Shown: positions 20,822 through 31,532, numbered from the stretch's first letter. The stretch: DNA of 64,000 nt from Prionace glauca (GCA_037974335.1 CM075760.1:41606103-41670102); one strand, 5' to 3'. Notes: generated from the letters alone by a model not told the origin. Numbers and translations are program-made.

Positions 20822-21478
20822 CCCTCTCAGTTATTATAATCTGGGCGTTGTATCAGTAATCTCTGCCCAAAACCTCTCTCAGTTATTACAATCTGGGCCT
20901 TGTATCAGTAATCTCTGCCCTAAACCCCTCTCAGTTATTATAATCTGGGCGTTGTATCTGTAATCTCTGCCCTAAATCTCTCTCAATTATTACAATCTGG
21001 GCCTTGTATCAGTAATCTCTGCCCAAAACCTCTCTCAGTTATTACAATCTGGGCCTTGTATCTGTAATCTCTGCCCTAAACCTCTCTCAGTAATTACAAT
21101 CTGGGCCTTGTATCAGTAATCTCTGCCCTAAACCTCTCTCAGTTATTACAATCTGGGCCGTGTAATAGTAATCTCTGCCCTAAACCTCTCTCAGTTATTA
21201 CAATCTGGGCCTTGTGTCAGTAATCTCTGTCCTAAACCTCCCTCAGTTATTACAATCCGGGCCTTGTATCAGTAATCTCTGCCCAAAACCTCTCTCAGTT
21301 ATTACAATCTGGGCCTCGTATCAGTAATCTCTGCCCTAAACCTCTCTCAGTTATTACAATCTGGGCTGTGTATCAGTAAACTCTGCCCTGAACCTCTCTC
21401 AGTTATTACAATCTGGGACTTGTATCAGTAACCTCTGTCCTAAACCTCCCTCAGTTATTACGATCTAGACCTTAAGCA
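20822..21478 (+). repeat. 52-bp tandem repeat, 13 copies
   Basis: The unit CTCTCAGTTATTACAATCTG followed by GGCCTTGTATCAGTAATCTC and TGCCCTAAAC recurs with exact 52-base spacing from 20831 to 21455 (the TTATTA landmark). The copies differ at a few positions each. There is no unique spacer between units, so this is a minisatellite. Confidence 0.95.
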
Positions 21479-21665
21479 GAGGACACAGAGATTTAATATA
21501 ATTGACAACAGAATTGAAGGTGGTGATAAGGAGATTTTTTTACACAATCATATGATCTGCAATGCACAACCTGACATGTGCTAGGAGCAGGTTTAATAGT
21601 AAGTTTAAAAGGAAATTGGCTAAATATTCACAGAGTTATGGTGAACGGGATTAATTAGTTCACTC
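21479..21665 (+). mobile_element. LINE 3' fragment
   Basis: 'gaattgaaggtggtgataag' and 'gagatttttttacacaatca', 'ggaaattggctaaatattca' resemble the end of a CR1-like ORF2 and its tail. Highly decayed. Confidence 0.4.
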
Positions 21666-21798
21666 ATCTTCTTGACATCCCCCATAAGGTTTTAATATTT
21701 GATCTTTTCAGTCACAACGTGTCTGAAACAGAAGATTAAACCCTTGGGTTTGATAAACTGTCAGATCTGTTTCCTATGTGTCTGTGTAACTTGAGAAC

Positions 21799-22030
21799 AC
21801 AGTAAAAAGTCTGACAACACCAGGTTTTAGTCCAACCGATTTATTTGATAATATTCTCACAAGCTTTCGAGGTTACCCTCTTTGTCAAGTGAATGGAGAG
21901 TTCACTTGACAAAGAGGGTAACCTCGAAAGCTTGTGAGAATATTATCAAATAAATCGGTTGGACTAAAACCTGGTGTTGTCAGACTTTTTACTGTGTTTA
22001 CGCCAGTCCAACGCCGGCATACCCACATCA
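21799..22030. mobile_element. Fold-back element with perfect 98-bp arms (Penelope-related end)
   Basis: Left arm (about 21797-21894) and right arm (about 21902-21999) are perfect reverse complements around the 7-base spacer TGGAGAG. The right side continues with 'acgccagtccaacgccggca' and 'tacccacatca', matching the end of the larger elements at 25150 and 36538. The whole is flanked by a direct repeat, TAACTTGAGAAC, at 21787-21798 and 22031-22042, so it is an insertion with a target-site duplication. It has no coding capacity. Confidence 0.85.
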
Positions 22031-22440
22031 TAACTTGAGAACTGCAGATAACCATGAGAAGGAACTGATTATTTTCAGTTCCTCTAACAGATATACCTCA
22101 GATATCAGAAATCTCAGGAGATTCTCATGCCCTCATTATTCTCGCCACAAATATAACAGCTCTCAGTCAGGCTGAGTCAGTCACATGTGTCTCTGTTATA
22201 ATGTTTCCACTTCTATTTTATCACTCACTTCCCAGTGACACTCACCATAACACAGACACTTTAAAATATCATTGCTCCCTTACATCTTGTCCTCCTATTG
22301 TAATCGGATGTTTGTTGGGCCTCTTGTCTCCCTTAAGGTCAGATTACCTGCAGTTCAAATGACCTCAGAGACACTGAAACCGACGTTTGTGATTATTATT
22401 ATACCGGATTCCAGTCAGCCCCAGGAGCTGCAGTTGTAAA

Positions 22441-22603
22441 ATACAGTAAGAAGTCTCACAACACCAGGTTTAAATTCAACCAGCTTATTTGATAGTAAAG
22501 CTTGTGGGATTACTATCAAATAAACTGGTTGGACTTTAACCTGGTGTTTTGAGACTTCTTACTGTATTTACGCCGGCATCTCTATGTCATGACTACCATC
22601 GAC
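22441..22603. mobile_element. Short fold-back element, second copy
   Basis: Arms 'agtaagaagtctcacaacac' / 'gagacttcttact' and 'atttgatagta'/'tactatcaaat' form an imperfect inverted repeat with 'aagcttgtgggat' at the centre. GTTGTAAAATACAG occurs at both 22433-22446 and 22604-22617, a 14-base target-site duplication. It is the same family as the 21799 element but a separate insertion. Confidence 0.8.
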
Positions 22604-22979
22604 GTTGTAAAATACAGCAGAATTGGAATAACAGACAGGTTATTGTTTGATACTGACAGTGGCAGAGTAACACACACTGGAATTTAAATACATTATATCA
22701 AGAGACCATGACTCAGTCACACTATCAAATGAAACCTAAACTTTGGTTATGGTGCACTGGATACTGACTGTATTATCATTACATTGGATCAAATGCTGTG
22801 TTCACTAACATACTGCAATGTGACTCTTATTATGTGAACAAACACTGTTTATGTTACACTCAGAATCAGTCAGTGTTTTACTGTGTTTTCTCTGTGCTCC
22901 ATCTCCACTCTGATTGGACTAGAGCCTGTGTGTGTGTCATTATTACACTGAGACTCTGTTATTATTGGACAAATAGCAA

Positions 22980-23420
22980 GTCACTGTCACAATGCCCGGC
23001 TGATTGACGGCGGCGGGGACCAATAGGAAGAGGGGTGCTGGAGGACTGAACGGGAGCGTTCGGTCCTCCAACCAATAGGAGCGAACGAGGGGCGGGTCCA
23101 GCTTTGATTGGAGCATGCGCAGTGTGAGTAATGGCGGTGGAAAGTAGGCTTTGTTTTAGGCTGGGAAATCTGTTGGAGGTGATTGGCGGTACGGAGAGAG
23201 CAATGGATCGCCCAGGTGGGTGAAAACGATGCGTAAGCATGTGGTGGAAGTAGCAAACCGCGGAAGGGGTCTTCCCGGACCCAGTTTGTACCGAGCAGGG
23301 CCGCAGCTCCTCAGGTTCGTCCCGAGTTAACGTTCGCCATCTTTAATGGGGGCAATATGCAGCAGTGCGTACTCGCGGCCGCCATGTTTGTAGAGGGCAA
23401 TGATGTCATTAAGTGGGAGG
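22980..23420. promoter_or_regulatory. CpG-rich promoter-like patch
   Basis: GC- and CpG-rich with two CCAATAGG boxes (23020, 23075), an inverted CCAAT (ATTGG near 23107), GAGCATGCGCAGTG near 23112 (NRF1-like) and GCGGCCGCCATGTTTG near 23376 (YY1-like). The only coding hint is a 28-codon frame from ATG at 23131 to a GTGGGT donor-like site at 23216. Without a recognisable downstream exon, it is a candidate first exon at most. An inverted repeat, GGAGGACTGAACG / CGTTCGGTCCTCC, lies at 23039-23067. Confidence 0.45.
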
Positions 23421-23599
23421 AGCTTGTTCCCCATTGTTCAGAATGGAGACAACTTGTCCATCAAACTGCATCAACTCTCTGAGTCCCAATGTCTCATTGA
23501 TGAGGCAGAGTGGTGACAGGGAACGAAAAATAAAGGGAAATAAAAACAGAAAATACTGTAAAATCTAAGCAGATCTGACAGCATCTGTGGAGAGAGAAT

Positions 23600-23860
23600 A
23601 GAACACTCTCCCCACTCACATTCTCTGTACCTTTAAGACTTGATTACCTGCAAAAATTTGCATTCCAACCATTATTTTGTAAATTGAGTTTGTGTCTTTC
23701 TATGCCTTGTTTGTGGACAGAACTCCCACTCACCTGACGAACGAGCAGCACACAGAAAGCTAGTGGATTTTGCTACCAAGTAAACCCATTGCACTTTAAT
23801 CTGGTGCATTGAGACTTCTTACTGTGTTTACCCCGGTCCAACACCGCCATCTCCACTTCA
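23600..23860 (+). mobile_element. Penelope-like element 3' end, truncated
   Basis: 'ccactcacctgacgaacgag' and 'agaaagctagtggattt', then 'aatctggtgcattgagactt' and 'cttactgtgtttaccccggt' match the right end of the elements at 25150 and 36538. The left inverted part is missing. Confidence 0.65.
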
Positions 23861-24029
23861 GAGAAAATAGAACCAACGTTTCGAGACTGGATGACCCAGA
23901 AAGCTTGTATATGTGTAAACAGAGCATGTAAACTTCGACACCTCCACGTACCTTTGTACACCTCTATCAATCCACTTTGCTCCAAGGAGAACAACCCCAA
24001 TTTATCTGAAAAAGAGGATACTGCAAGAA

Positions 24030-24760
24030 GGTAAAAGTGAAGGTAAGAGTTTTATAAATGTTCCTAAATAATTTAATTGGTGCTCAAAATGTCAGTCAGT
24101 GGGGTTAAGTGCTGCACTTGTGAGATGTGGGAGATCTGTGATGCTTCCAGCGTCCCGGATGACTAAATCTACAGGAAATGCACCCACTTGCAGCTCCTTA
24201 CGGCCAGCATGGATAGGTTGGAGCAACAGTTGGATGCACTTAGCAGAATGAAGATGACGGAAAGTGTCATAGATAGGAGCTTTAGAAACTTGGCCACACC
24301 CAAGGTGCAGGCAGATAGATGGGTGACTGCTAGAAGGGGCAGGCAGTCAACGTAGGAATCCCCTGTGGTCATCTCCTTCTCTAACAAGTACACTGTTTTG
24401 GATACTGTTGGAGGGTTATAGCCTATTGGGGGATAAATACAGCAAACAGAGCACTGGCACCACGGCTGGCTTTGTTATTAAGCAGGGAGGTACAAAGAGC
24501 ACTAGAGCAATAGTTATAAGGAGCTCTATAGTTAGGGGTGCAAATAGGTGCTTCTGTGGGCATGAAAGAGACTTCAGGATGTTGTGTTGCCTCCCTGGTG
24601 TCAGGGTCCAGGAAGTCTCCAAAAGGGCAGTAAGCATTCTGAAGTGAGAGAGTGAACAACCAGTGGCCATGTTACATATTGGTACTGAGGTAGGAAGAGT
24701 GACGATGTCCTGCAACAGCAGTTAAGGGAGTTAGGTAGAAAGTTAAAAAGCAGGACCTCT
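24030..24760 (+). mobile_element. LINE ORF1 relic (coiled-coil/esterase type)
   Basis: Read across its stops, the plus strand shows a CxxC start (KCCTCEMWEICDAS) near 24108, a leucine-rich coiled-coil block (LQLLTASMDRLEQQLDALS) near 24190-24245, and further on an esterase-like stretch (IVIRSSIVRGANRCFCG, CCLPGVRVQEVSK) near 24510-24625. This order is known for ORF1 of CR1-type LINEs. It is interrupted many times. Confidence 0.55.
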
Positions 24761-24779
24761 TGGGTTGTAATCACAGGTT

Positions 24780-26200
24780 TGCTCCCTGTGCCATCTATCC
24801 ACTGTCATCTCTTAAAGTAACTCTCCCCAATCTATCAAGGCCAACTCACGTCTCATAACCTCATAGTTTTCTTAAGATTGAGCACCCTCATCTCCGAATC
24901 AACTACCTCATTCTCCAGTTTGATTTTAAAAAATCTATCATGTTGCAGTTGCTCATCCCGAAGGGGTCTGGTACAATTGGATTGGCAATGATTCCCTTCT
25001 CACTACACAGTACTGGCTTGCTGGCTTGCTCTCCAGTTGGTTCCTCCACATATTGGTCAATTAAACCATCCTGTATACATTCCAGGAATTCTCTTCTACG
25101 GCATTGTGGCTAATTTGATTTGCTCAATCTATGTGCAAATTAAAATCATGATGTGGGTGTGCCGGCATTGGACTGGCGTAAACACAGTAAAAAGTCTGAC
25201 AACACCAGGTTTTAGTCCAACTGATTTATTTGATAATATTCTCACAAGCAAGTAAGTTTTCGAGGGGACTGCCTCTTCGTCAGGTGAATGGAGAGTTCTG
25301 GCCTCAGACAGAGCATATAAAGCACAGATAGTTGCTGATTAGAATGCAAATCCTTACACCTAACCTGCTGTTCAAGTCTTAAAGTGGCTGATAATGTGAG
25401 TGGAAGGAGCACTGATCACAGTTTAAAGAGATGTGTATTGTCTCCAGACAGTACAGTAAGTGAGGTTTTGCAAACCCAGGCAAGTCACGAGGGTTACTCA
25501 TAGTGCGACATGAACCCAAGATCCCTGTTGAGACCGTCCTCATGTGTGCGGAACTTGGCTATCAGTCTCTGTTCAGCGACTCTGCGCTGTCGTGTGTCAT
25601 GAGGCCGCCTTGGAGAATGCTTACCCGAAGGTCAGAGGCTGAATGCCCGTGACCGCTGAAGTGTTCGCCAACAGGAAGGGAACAGTCTTGCCTGGTGACT
25701 GTCGAGCGATGTTCATTCATCCGTTGTCGTAGCGTCTGCATGGTCAATCAGCAACTGTCTGTGCTTTATATGCTCTGTCTGAGGCCAGAACTCTCCATTC
25801 ACCTGACGAAGAGGCAGTCCCCTCGAAAGCTTGCTTGCTTGTGAGAATATTATCAAATAAATCGGTTGGACTAAAACCTGGTGTTGTCAGACTTTTTACC
25901 AAATTAAAATCATCCATGATCACCAATACTCCCTTATCACATGCATCTCTGATTTTGTGTTTAATGCCATTCCCAACATCACCACTGCAGTTTGGAGGTC
26001 CATATATGACATCCGCTAATGTTTTTTGCCCTTCGGCGATGTGGGGGGGGCAGTGTAGAATTCTTCAATGAGCCCCTTGATTTTAGTTTACTACAATGTG
26101 TAGACTAGATTGAGATGCCTTCGATATAGTGAGAATTCACAATGTGCCAGTCTCACAACTTTGCTCCAAGTGGGCTGATACTCTTTGAGCCTGGGAGAGC
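24780..26200 (-). mobile_element. LINE ORF2 endonuclease relic, split by a later insertion
   Basis: On the minus strand, VIMDDFNLHID (just above 25900) and NEFLECIQDGLIDQYVEEPT (below 25140) are consecutive blocks of a Jockey-superfamily endonuclease (compare GDFNLHIDW and EFLECCQDSFLEQYV at 1985-2090). They are separated by the element at 25150-25899. CSEKGIIANPIVPDPFGMSN below 25030 continues the series. The LINE is old. Confidence 0.65.
25150..25899 (-). mobile_element. Penelope-like retroelement remnant with inverted ends
   Basis: The ends (about 25188-25345 and 25740-25899) are near-identical inverted repeats of about 155 bases. Inside, the minus strand frame 25562-25747 reads LRQRMNEHRSTVTRQDCSLP followed by VGEHFSGHGHSASDLRVSIL, matching the C-terminal half of the GIY-YIG endonuclease of Penelope-like elements. 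The right end contains a hammerhead-like core (CTGACGA 25803-25809, GAAAGC 25825-25830). CAAATTAAAATCAT at 25136-25149 and 25900-25913 is a 14-base target-site duplication. It is a fragment, not a working element. Confidence 0.78.
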
Positions 26201-26329
26201 ACATTTCCACTGAAATGATCCACAAAAGCTGATGAAGGACATTTATTTAATCCTGGACAGTAAATAGTGTTTTTTCTACCACTACAGATAGGTCTAAAAT
26301 AAATACATTTGTCTCTATTCCATTGAGTC

Positions 26330-26560
26330 TACAGCACAGGGCGAGGCCAGTCGGCTCAGTCAGTCTGTGTCAGTGTTTATGTTCCACATGACCCTCCACC
26401 CACCCCTCTTCATCTCCCCCCACCAGCATATCCTTCTATTCCTTTCTCCCTCATGTATGTATCTAGCTTCCCCTTCAGTGTATTCATGCTGTTCACCTCA
26501 GTCACTCGCTGTAGTGATGAGTCTGTCATTCTCACCACTCACTGGATAAAGAACTTTCTC
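26330..26560 (-). mobile_element. LINE 3' fragment
   Basis: 'acagcacagggcgaggccag' at the tail side and 'cactggataaagaactttct' (antisense of the coding end) mark a decayed minus-strand LINE end. The family resembles the 19690 fragment. Confidence 0.5.
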
Positions 26561-26569
26561 CTGTTACAG

Positions 26570-26873
26570 CTTATTTATTAGTCACAAGTTCACAAGTAGG
26601 CTTACGTTAACACTGCAGTGAAGTTGTTATGAAAACCCCCTTGTCCTCCCACTCTGGCTGCTGGTCGGGTACACTGAGGGAGAATTTAGCATGGCTAATG
26701 CACCTAACCAGCACATCTTTTTGGACTGTGGGAGGAAACTGAAGCACCTGGAGGAAACCCACGCAGACACGGGAAGAACATACAAACTCCACACAACAGA
26801 GACCCAAGCCAGGAATCGAACCTGGGTCCCTGTGCTATGAGGCAGCAGTGCTAACCCACTGTGCTGCCCTCGA
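26570..26873 (-). mobile_element. tRNA-derived SINE, near full length
   Basis: Reverse complement of the SINE: head 'gaggcagcagtgctaaccca' and 'ctgtgctgcc' at the high end, body 'ggaggaaacccacgcagaca', tail 'aagtaggcttacgttaacac' at the low end. Same subfamily as 18304-18612. Confidence 0.87.
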
Positions 26874-26944
26874 AATCACTACTGGATTATTGAACCCCTT
26901 CGTAATTGTAAGGTCAGGGGGGTGGGAACTCCAGCACACGGACA

Positions 26945-27285
26945 AAGAACATAGAACATTATACCGCAGTATAGGCACTTCGGCCCTCAATGGTTCCACT
27001 GGTTGGCGCAACAATCTAATGACCCTCTAACCTAAACTATTCCAATGTTATCCATATGCCTATCCACTGACCATTTGAACGCCCTTAAAGTTGGCAAGTC
27101 CACAACTGCTGCAGGCATGACCTTACTACCCTCTGAGTAAAGAACCTACCTCTGATATCCGTCCTATAGTTACCAGCCATTTATTTAAAGCTATGACCCC
27201 TTGTGTTAGCCATCACCATCCGAGGTAAAAGGCTCACACTATCCACCCTATCCAATCCATTGATCATCTTGTATGCCTCATGGGA
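26945..27285 (-). mobile_element. LINE 3' fragment
   Basis: Tail 'aacatagaacattataccgc' at the low end, then 'accttactaccctctgagta' and 'gatcatcttgtatgcctcat' (antisense of the YKMINGLDRVDS block). Truncated within the ORF2 C-terminus where the C-rich repeat begins. Confidence 0.75.
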
Positions 27286-27600
27286 CATGGGAGCCCTGCC
27301 CCCACCCATTGCCCCCCTGCCAGGAGCCCCACCCCCACCCATTGCCCCCTCCCCTTCTGGGAGCCCCACCCCCACCCCCACCCCCACCCATAGTTCCCCT
27401 CCCCTCCCAGAAGCCCTGCCCCCACCCACTGTTCCCCTTCCCCTTTCCCTCCCACTCTGGGGCCCTGCCCCCACTCATTATTCCCCTCCCATTCTGAGAG
27501 ACCCGCCCCCACCCATTGTTCCCCTCCACCTCCCCCTCCTGGGACCCCCTCCCCCTCCCATTGTTCCCCTTCCCCTCCTCGAGCCAAGGTTTCTGCTCAT
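27284..27600. repeat. C-rich minisatellite
   Basis: Repeats of about 30-45 bases built from CCCCACCCATT, GCCCCCT and GGGAGCCC. The plus strand is C-rich with hardly any A. Pro-rich and Gly-rich open frames over it are artefacts of composition. Confidence 0.85.
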
Positions 27601-27984
27601 GCGGCTGGTGGCTCCGCCCAGAGTGAGAAGCCGCTCGGTGATCTCCCCCCTCCCCCCCAGCCCAGGACTGTACATGTCCAAAGGAAGAAGGGAATCTGCA
27701 CATGTTCGGGGCTGTGCCCAACCTCTGTGACCGGCAAGCTTAGATGTGAACCAATAGGAGAGTTGGAGGATTGGAAAATCTCTCGTCCTCCAGCGAATTG
27801 AACTGCAGGCTTTGGGTGAACGAAGATTGATCCTCAGAAAACCTAGAACTTCCTCCTCTCTCTCACATCTCTGAGTAAAGCACTCCCCCATTTCCATTTC
27901 TTATTAATTTCTAGTTCTGTAATATATTACTGCAGCTACATTATATATTTCCAGTCATAAACTCATTGCAGCACAGAAGAAGCT
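27601..27984. other. GC-rich stretch resembling the 23 kb patch, no gene
   Basis: 'gaaccaataggagagttgga' near 27748 and the inverted GGAGGATTGG / TCGTCCTCCA pair echo the CCAAT-box block at 23020-23080, so this may be a decayed copy of the same promoter. No exon is supported. Confidence 0.4.
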
Positions 27985-29055
27985 AATTGGGTAACCTTGA
28001 GGAGAGTCTGAGGGGGACACTAGGACTGTGGGACTGACAGTGAGCACCTTGAGGTGGGTCTGAGGGGGACACTGGGACTGTGGGACTGACAGTGAGCACC
28101 TTGAGGTTGGTCCAAGGGGGACACTGGGACTGTGGGACTGACAGTGAGCACCTTGAGGTGAGTCTGAGGGGGACACTGAGACTGTGGGACTGATAGTGAG
28201 CACCTTGAGGAGAGTGTGAGAGGGGGACACTGGGACAGGAAAACAGCACCTTGTGAGAGGGGGTCACTGGGACACCAAGAGAGGCAAGCAATGCCTTGAG
28301 CAGAGTGTGAGAGGGGCGATCACTGGGACACCAGGGCAGAGAGTTTGCACCTTGAGGAGATTATGAGGGGAGGGCACTAGGATACTATGACAGACAGTCA
28401 GCTCCTTGAGGAGAGTATTCGAGAGGCTTACTGTGACACCAGGGCAGAGAGTTAGCACCTTGAGGAAAGTGTGAGAGGGGGACACTGAGACAGACAGTCA
28501 GACCCCCCCCCCCCACAGAAGCATGTGGGGGTCACTGTGACAGTGGCATAGACAGTCAGCACCTTGAGGAAAGTGTGGGAGGTGTAAACTGGGGCAGACA
28601 GTCAGCACCTTGAGCAGAGTGGGAGAAGGGACACTGGGACAGACGCTCAGCACCTGGAGGAGAGTGTGAGAGGGGGAAACTGGGGCAGACACTCAGCACC
28701 TGGAGGAGAGTGTGAGAGGGGGAAACTGGGGCAGACACTCAGCACCTGGAGGAGAGTGTGAGAGGGGGACACTGGGACAGACACTCAGCACCTGGAGGAG
28801 AGTGTGAGAGGGGGAAACTGGGACAAACATTCAGCACCTGGAGGAGAGTGTGAGAGGGGGAAACTGGGACAGACTGTCAGCACCTTGAGGAGAGTGTGAG
28901 AGGGGGAAACTGGGACAGATACTCAGCACCTGGAGGAGAGTGCGAGAAGGGTAAAACTGGGACAGACTGTCAGCACCTTGAGGAGAGTGTGAGAGGGGGA
29001 AACTGGGACACTGGGACAGACGCTCAGCACCTTGAGAAGAGTGTGAGAGGGGCAC
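27985..29055 (+). repeat. Minisatellite array of about 1.1 kb
   Basis: Units share 'ggactgacagtgagcacctt' or 'gacagacactcagcacctgg' with 'gagagtgtgagagggggaaa'. The spacing changes from about 60 bases in the first part to about 55-60 with variants later. Units are imperfect but clearly in tandem. Open frames over the array are not genes. Confidence 0.9.
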
Positions 29056-29221
29056 AAAGAGGATTCAAGCCACAGGTGGATTTATGTAGCAATGGAACTG
29101 GGACCGTTTGTTTATGTCCTGTGGTGCTGAGGATTCTCTTCAATATCGACTCAGTTGTCAGGGAACACAACTCTTTCTGCCAGACCATTGGATGATGGGT
29201 AATGTGGGCACTGTCCTAACG

Positions 29222-29790
29222 CATAAGAACATAAGAAATGGGAGCAGCAGTAGGCCTTCGAGCCTGCCCTGCCATTCGACAAGATCATGGCTGATCTGAA
29301 GTGAATCAACTCCACTTTCCCGCTTTCTCCCCATAACCCTTAATTCCCTTGTCTATCAGAAATCTATCTACCCATGACTTAAATGTATTCAGCGAGGTAG
29401 CCTCCACATTTCAATGGGCAGAGAATTCTAGAGATTCACCACCCTTTGAGTGAAGAAGTTCCTCCTCAACTCCGATCTAAACTGTCCTCCCCCCATTATT
29501 TTGAGGCTGTGCCCTCTAGTCCTGCTGTCCTTTCTAAGCGGGAAGAAACTCTCTACCTCTACCCTATCCATCCCCTTCATTATCTTATGAGATCCCCCCT
29601 CAGCCTTCTAAACTCTAATGAATACAGACACAGTCTATTAAATCTCTCCTCATAGGTTAACCCCCTCATCTCTGGTATCAGCCCAGTGAACCTTCTCTGC
29701 ACTCCCTCTAAGGCCAATATATCCTTCCACAAGTACGCCGATCAAAACTGCACACGGTATTCCTGTTGCGGCCTCACCAGTACCCTCTAA
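29222..29790 (-). mobile_element. CR1-like LINE 3' portion
   Basis: Tail 'aagaacataagaaatgggag' at the low end, then antisense of the last coding blocks ('accaccctttgagtgaagaa', 'gaaccttctctgcactccct'). It belongs to the 6985 subfamily and ends near 29790 where the Gypsy fossil begins. Confidence 0.82.
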
Positions 29791-29799
29791 TAGCAACGC

Positions 29800-30750
29800 A
29801 TCAAATATTGCTCAAGTTCATGCAATGCACAAATTCCTGACTGATGGAGGGTGGTCCATTTTTAGAATTCAACACCTGCAGAATGCCTGGTGTCAAGAAA
29901 GAGTTGTGAAGTTTCTCCACTCTTCTCCTTGTGTTTGATTAACTCATCCTGTGTATGGCCATCCATTTTGAATGAGCATCTACCAATATCAGGAACACAG
30001 ACCCCATGAACGGTCCGGCACTGTCCATGTGCACTCACGTCTACGGCCAACCCAAGTGTAAAGAATAGTGACTGGTGACTGTTCTGCCCTTGTTGATATT
30101 GCCAACACTGACACACAAGCAAATATCTGTATCCATACCTGGCCACCAGACGTGGCAATTTGGAGGATCGTCAGTTTGCCACTCCTGGGTGGCCATGGTA
30201 AAGTTCGGCCGGGTTGGGATGGTGTCTCAGGATGACACTCTTGAACCCCATAGGAGTATGCCATCTTCCACAGTCAGCTGTTCTCTGCCACTCCAATATG
30301 GGTGCAATTCTGCTGTAACAGCCTTTTGGTTACCCCCATCAGCTCTTACTTCTTCAGTTTATTCAGGACTGGGTAAGTTTGCCTCCACAGCCAAATATTA
30401 TTGGCTGCTGCTGGGAGAATTTTGAAAAATTTAATGATTACTGTCTCTTCCATTGGGGATGTGACCAGTTGTCTGTTAATTGTAACCAGCTCAAGATATC
30501 TGCCTTCGCGACTCGGCCTCCTAGTCACCCGTGTTCAGAGGGCAATTAAGTGTCAACCACATTGTTGCGGCCCTGGAGTCACGGTTAGGCCTGACCACGG
30601 AAGGACAACAGATTTCCTTTCCTGGGACATTGGTGAACCAGTTGGGGTTTTCCCGACAATCAACAATTTTTTTATGGTCACCAGCGGATTCTAAACTCCT
30701 GATCTATTTATTCAAATTCCACCATCTGCTGTGACGAGATTGGAACCCGG
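29800..30750 (-). mobile_element. Ty3/Gypsy LTR-retrotransposon fossil, pol (integrase) part
   Basis: Minus-strand blocks recall the Gypsy integrase: a zinc-finger-like part and the start of the catalytic core with a recognisable DxAHSKW-type signature around 29930-30060. No LTR, gag or complete pol is present. The fossil is old, with several breaks, and is not functional. Confidence 0.55.
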
Positions 30751-30979
30751 ATGCCCAATACATTAGCTGAGTTTCTGTATTAATAGTCGAGTGATAAAAC
30801 CACCTGTCCACATCCTGAGTGTACACATCCTGAGTTCTGGTAACCAAGACACTCCATATTATATACATCTGCAGAGCTCCTGGAGTGGACAGCATTAACT
30901 GCCTCAATCAGGGAGCTCATATTCCAATAACTCCACCTGATGGTTATCGGTAAAGTCTTTAAATATGTCTCTCCGTCAC

Positions 30980-30989
30980 TTTCTGTGCT

Positions 30990-31025
<36 letters not shown>

Positions 31026-31445
31026 TCTGTCTTTTGTTCTTGTTGTTTCCATTATACTCATTCAGTCTCACTGTTTCCCATTCATTTCCGCTCTCTGTCT
31101 CTATATCTATTTCTTTCTGCCACTGGCTATTTCCCTTTGCCCCACTTTTTGTCTCCCATTTTCCCTTCCTCTCCCTTTCCCTCTTTTATTACAACCCCCA
31201 GTTTGTCTTCTTCTGTCTCTCTTTCTCCTTCTCTGTATATCACCTTCATCATTTTCTCCACTCTCTATCCCTGTCTCTCTCGCTCTGTAAGAGTCTCTCT
31301 CTGTTTCTGTTCTTTCTCTCTCTCTGTCTGTTTCTTTCTCTGTCCCTGTTAGAAACTCTTTCTTTGTGTTTTTCCCTCTCTCTGCCAATCTCTCTCTCTC
31401 TATCACTCTCATTGTTGTTAATATTGTCCCCTCTCTCTCTACCTG
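30980..31445. repeat. CT-rich low-complexity tract
   Basis: Dominated by CTCTCT and TTCTCT with a short (CA)n at 31009-31026. Leu/Ser/Phe-rich open frames on the plus strand and Arg/Glu-rich ones on the minus strand come from the composition. Confidence 0.85.
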
Positions 31446-31532
31446 TAACTATTTCTGCTTCTGCAAGGGTGTTTTGTTTTCAATATGAATTGCAACAGAA
31501 ACAGTCATGGAACTTGTGGTTGCAGTTTCCTG

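Noticed and set aside
20822-21478. CRISPR-like array (52-bp period)
   Set aside because: Units abut without unique spacers, and the window is clearly vertebrate.
27181-27897. Pro-rich and Gly-rich open frames up to 175 codons
   Set aside because: They follow the C-rich minisatellite and exist in several frames on both strands at once, as expected from composition.
28831-29055. Serine-rich open frames over the 28-29 kb array
   Set aside because: The repeat unit length permits open frames by chance. No gene signature.
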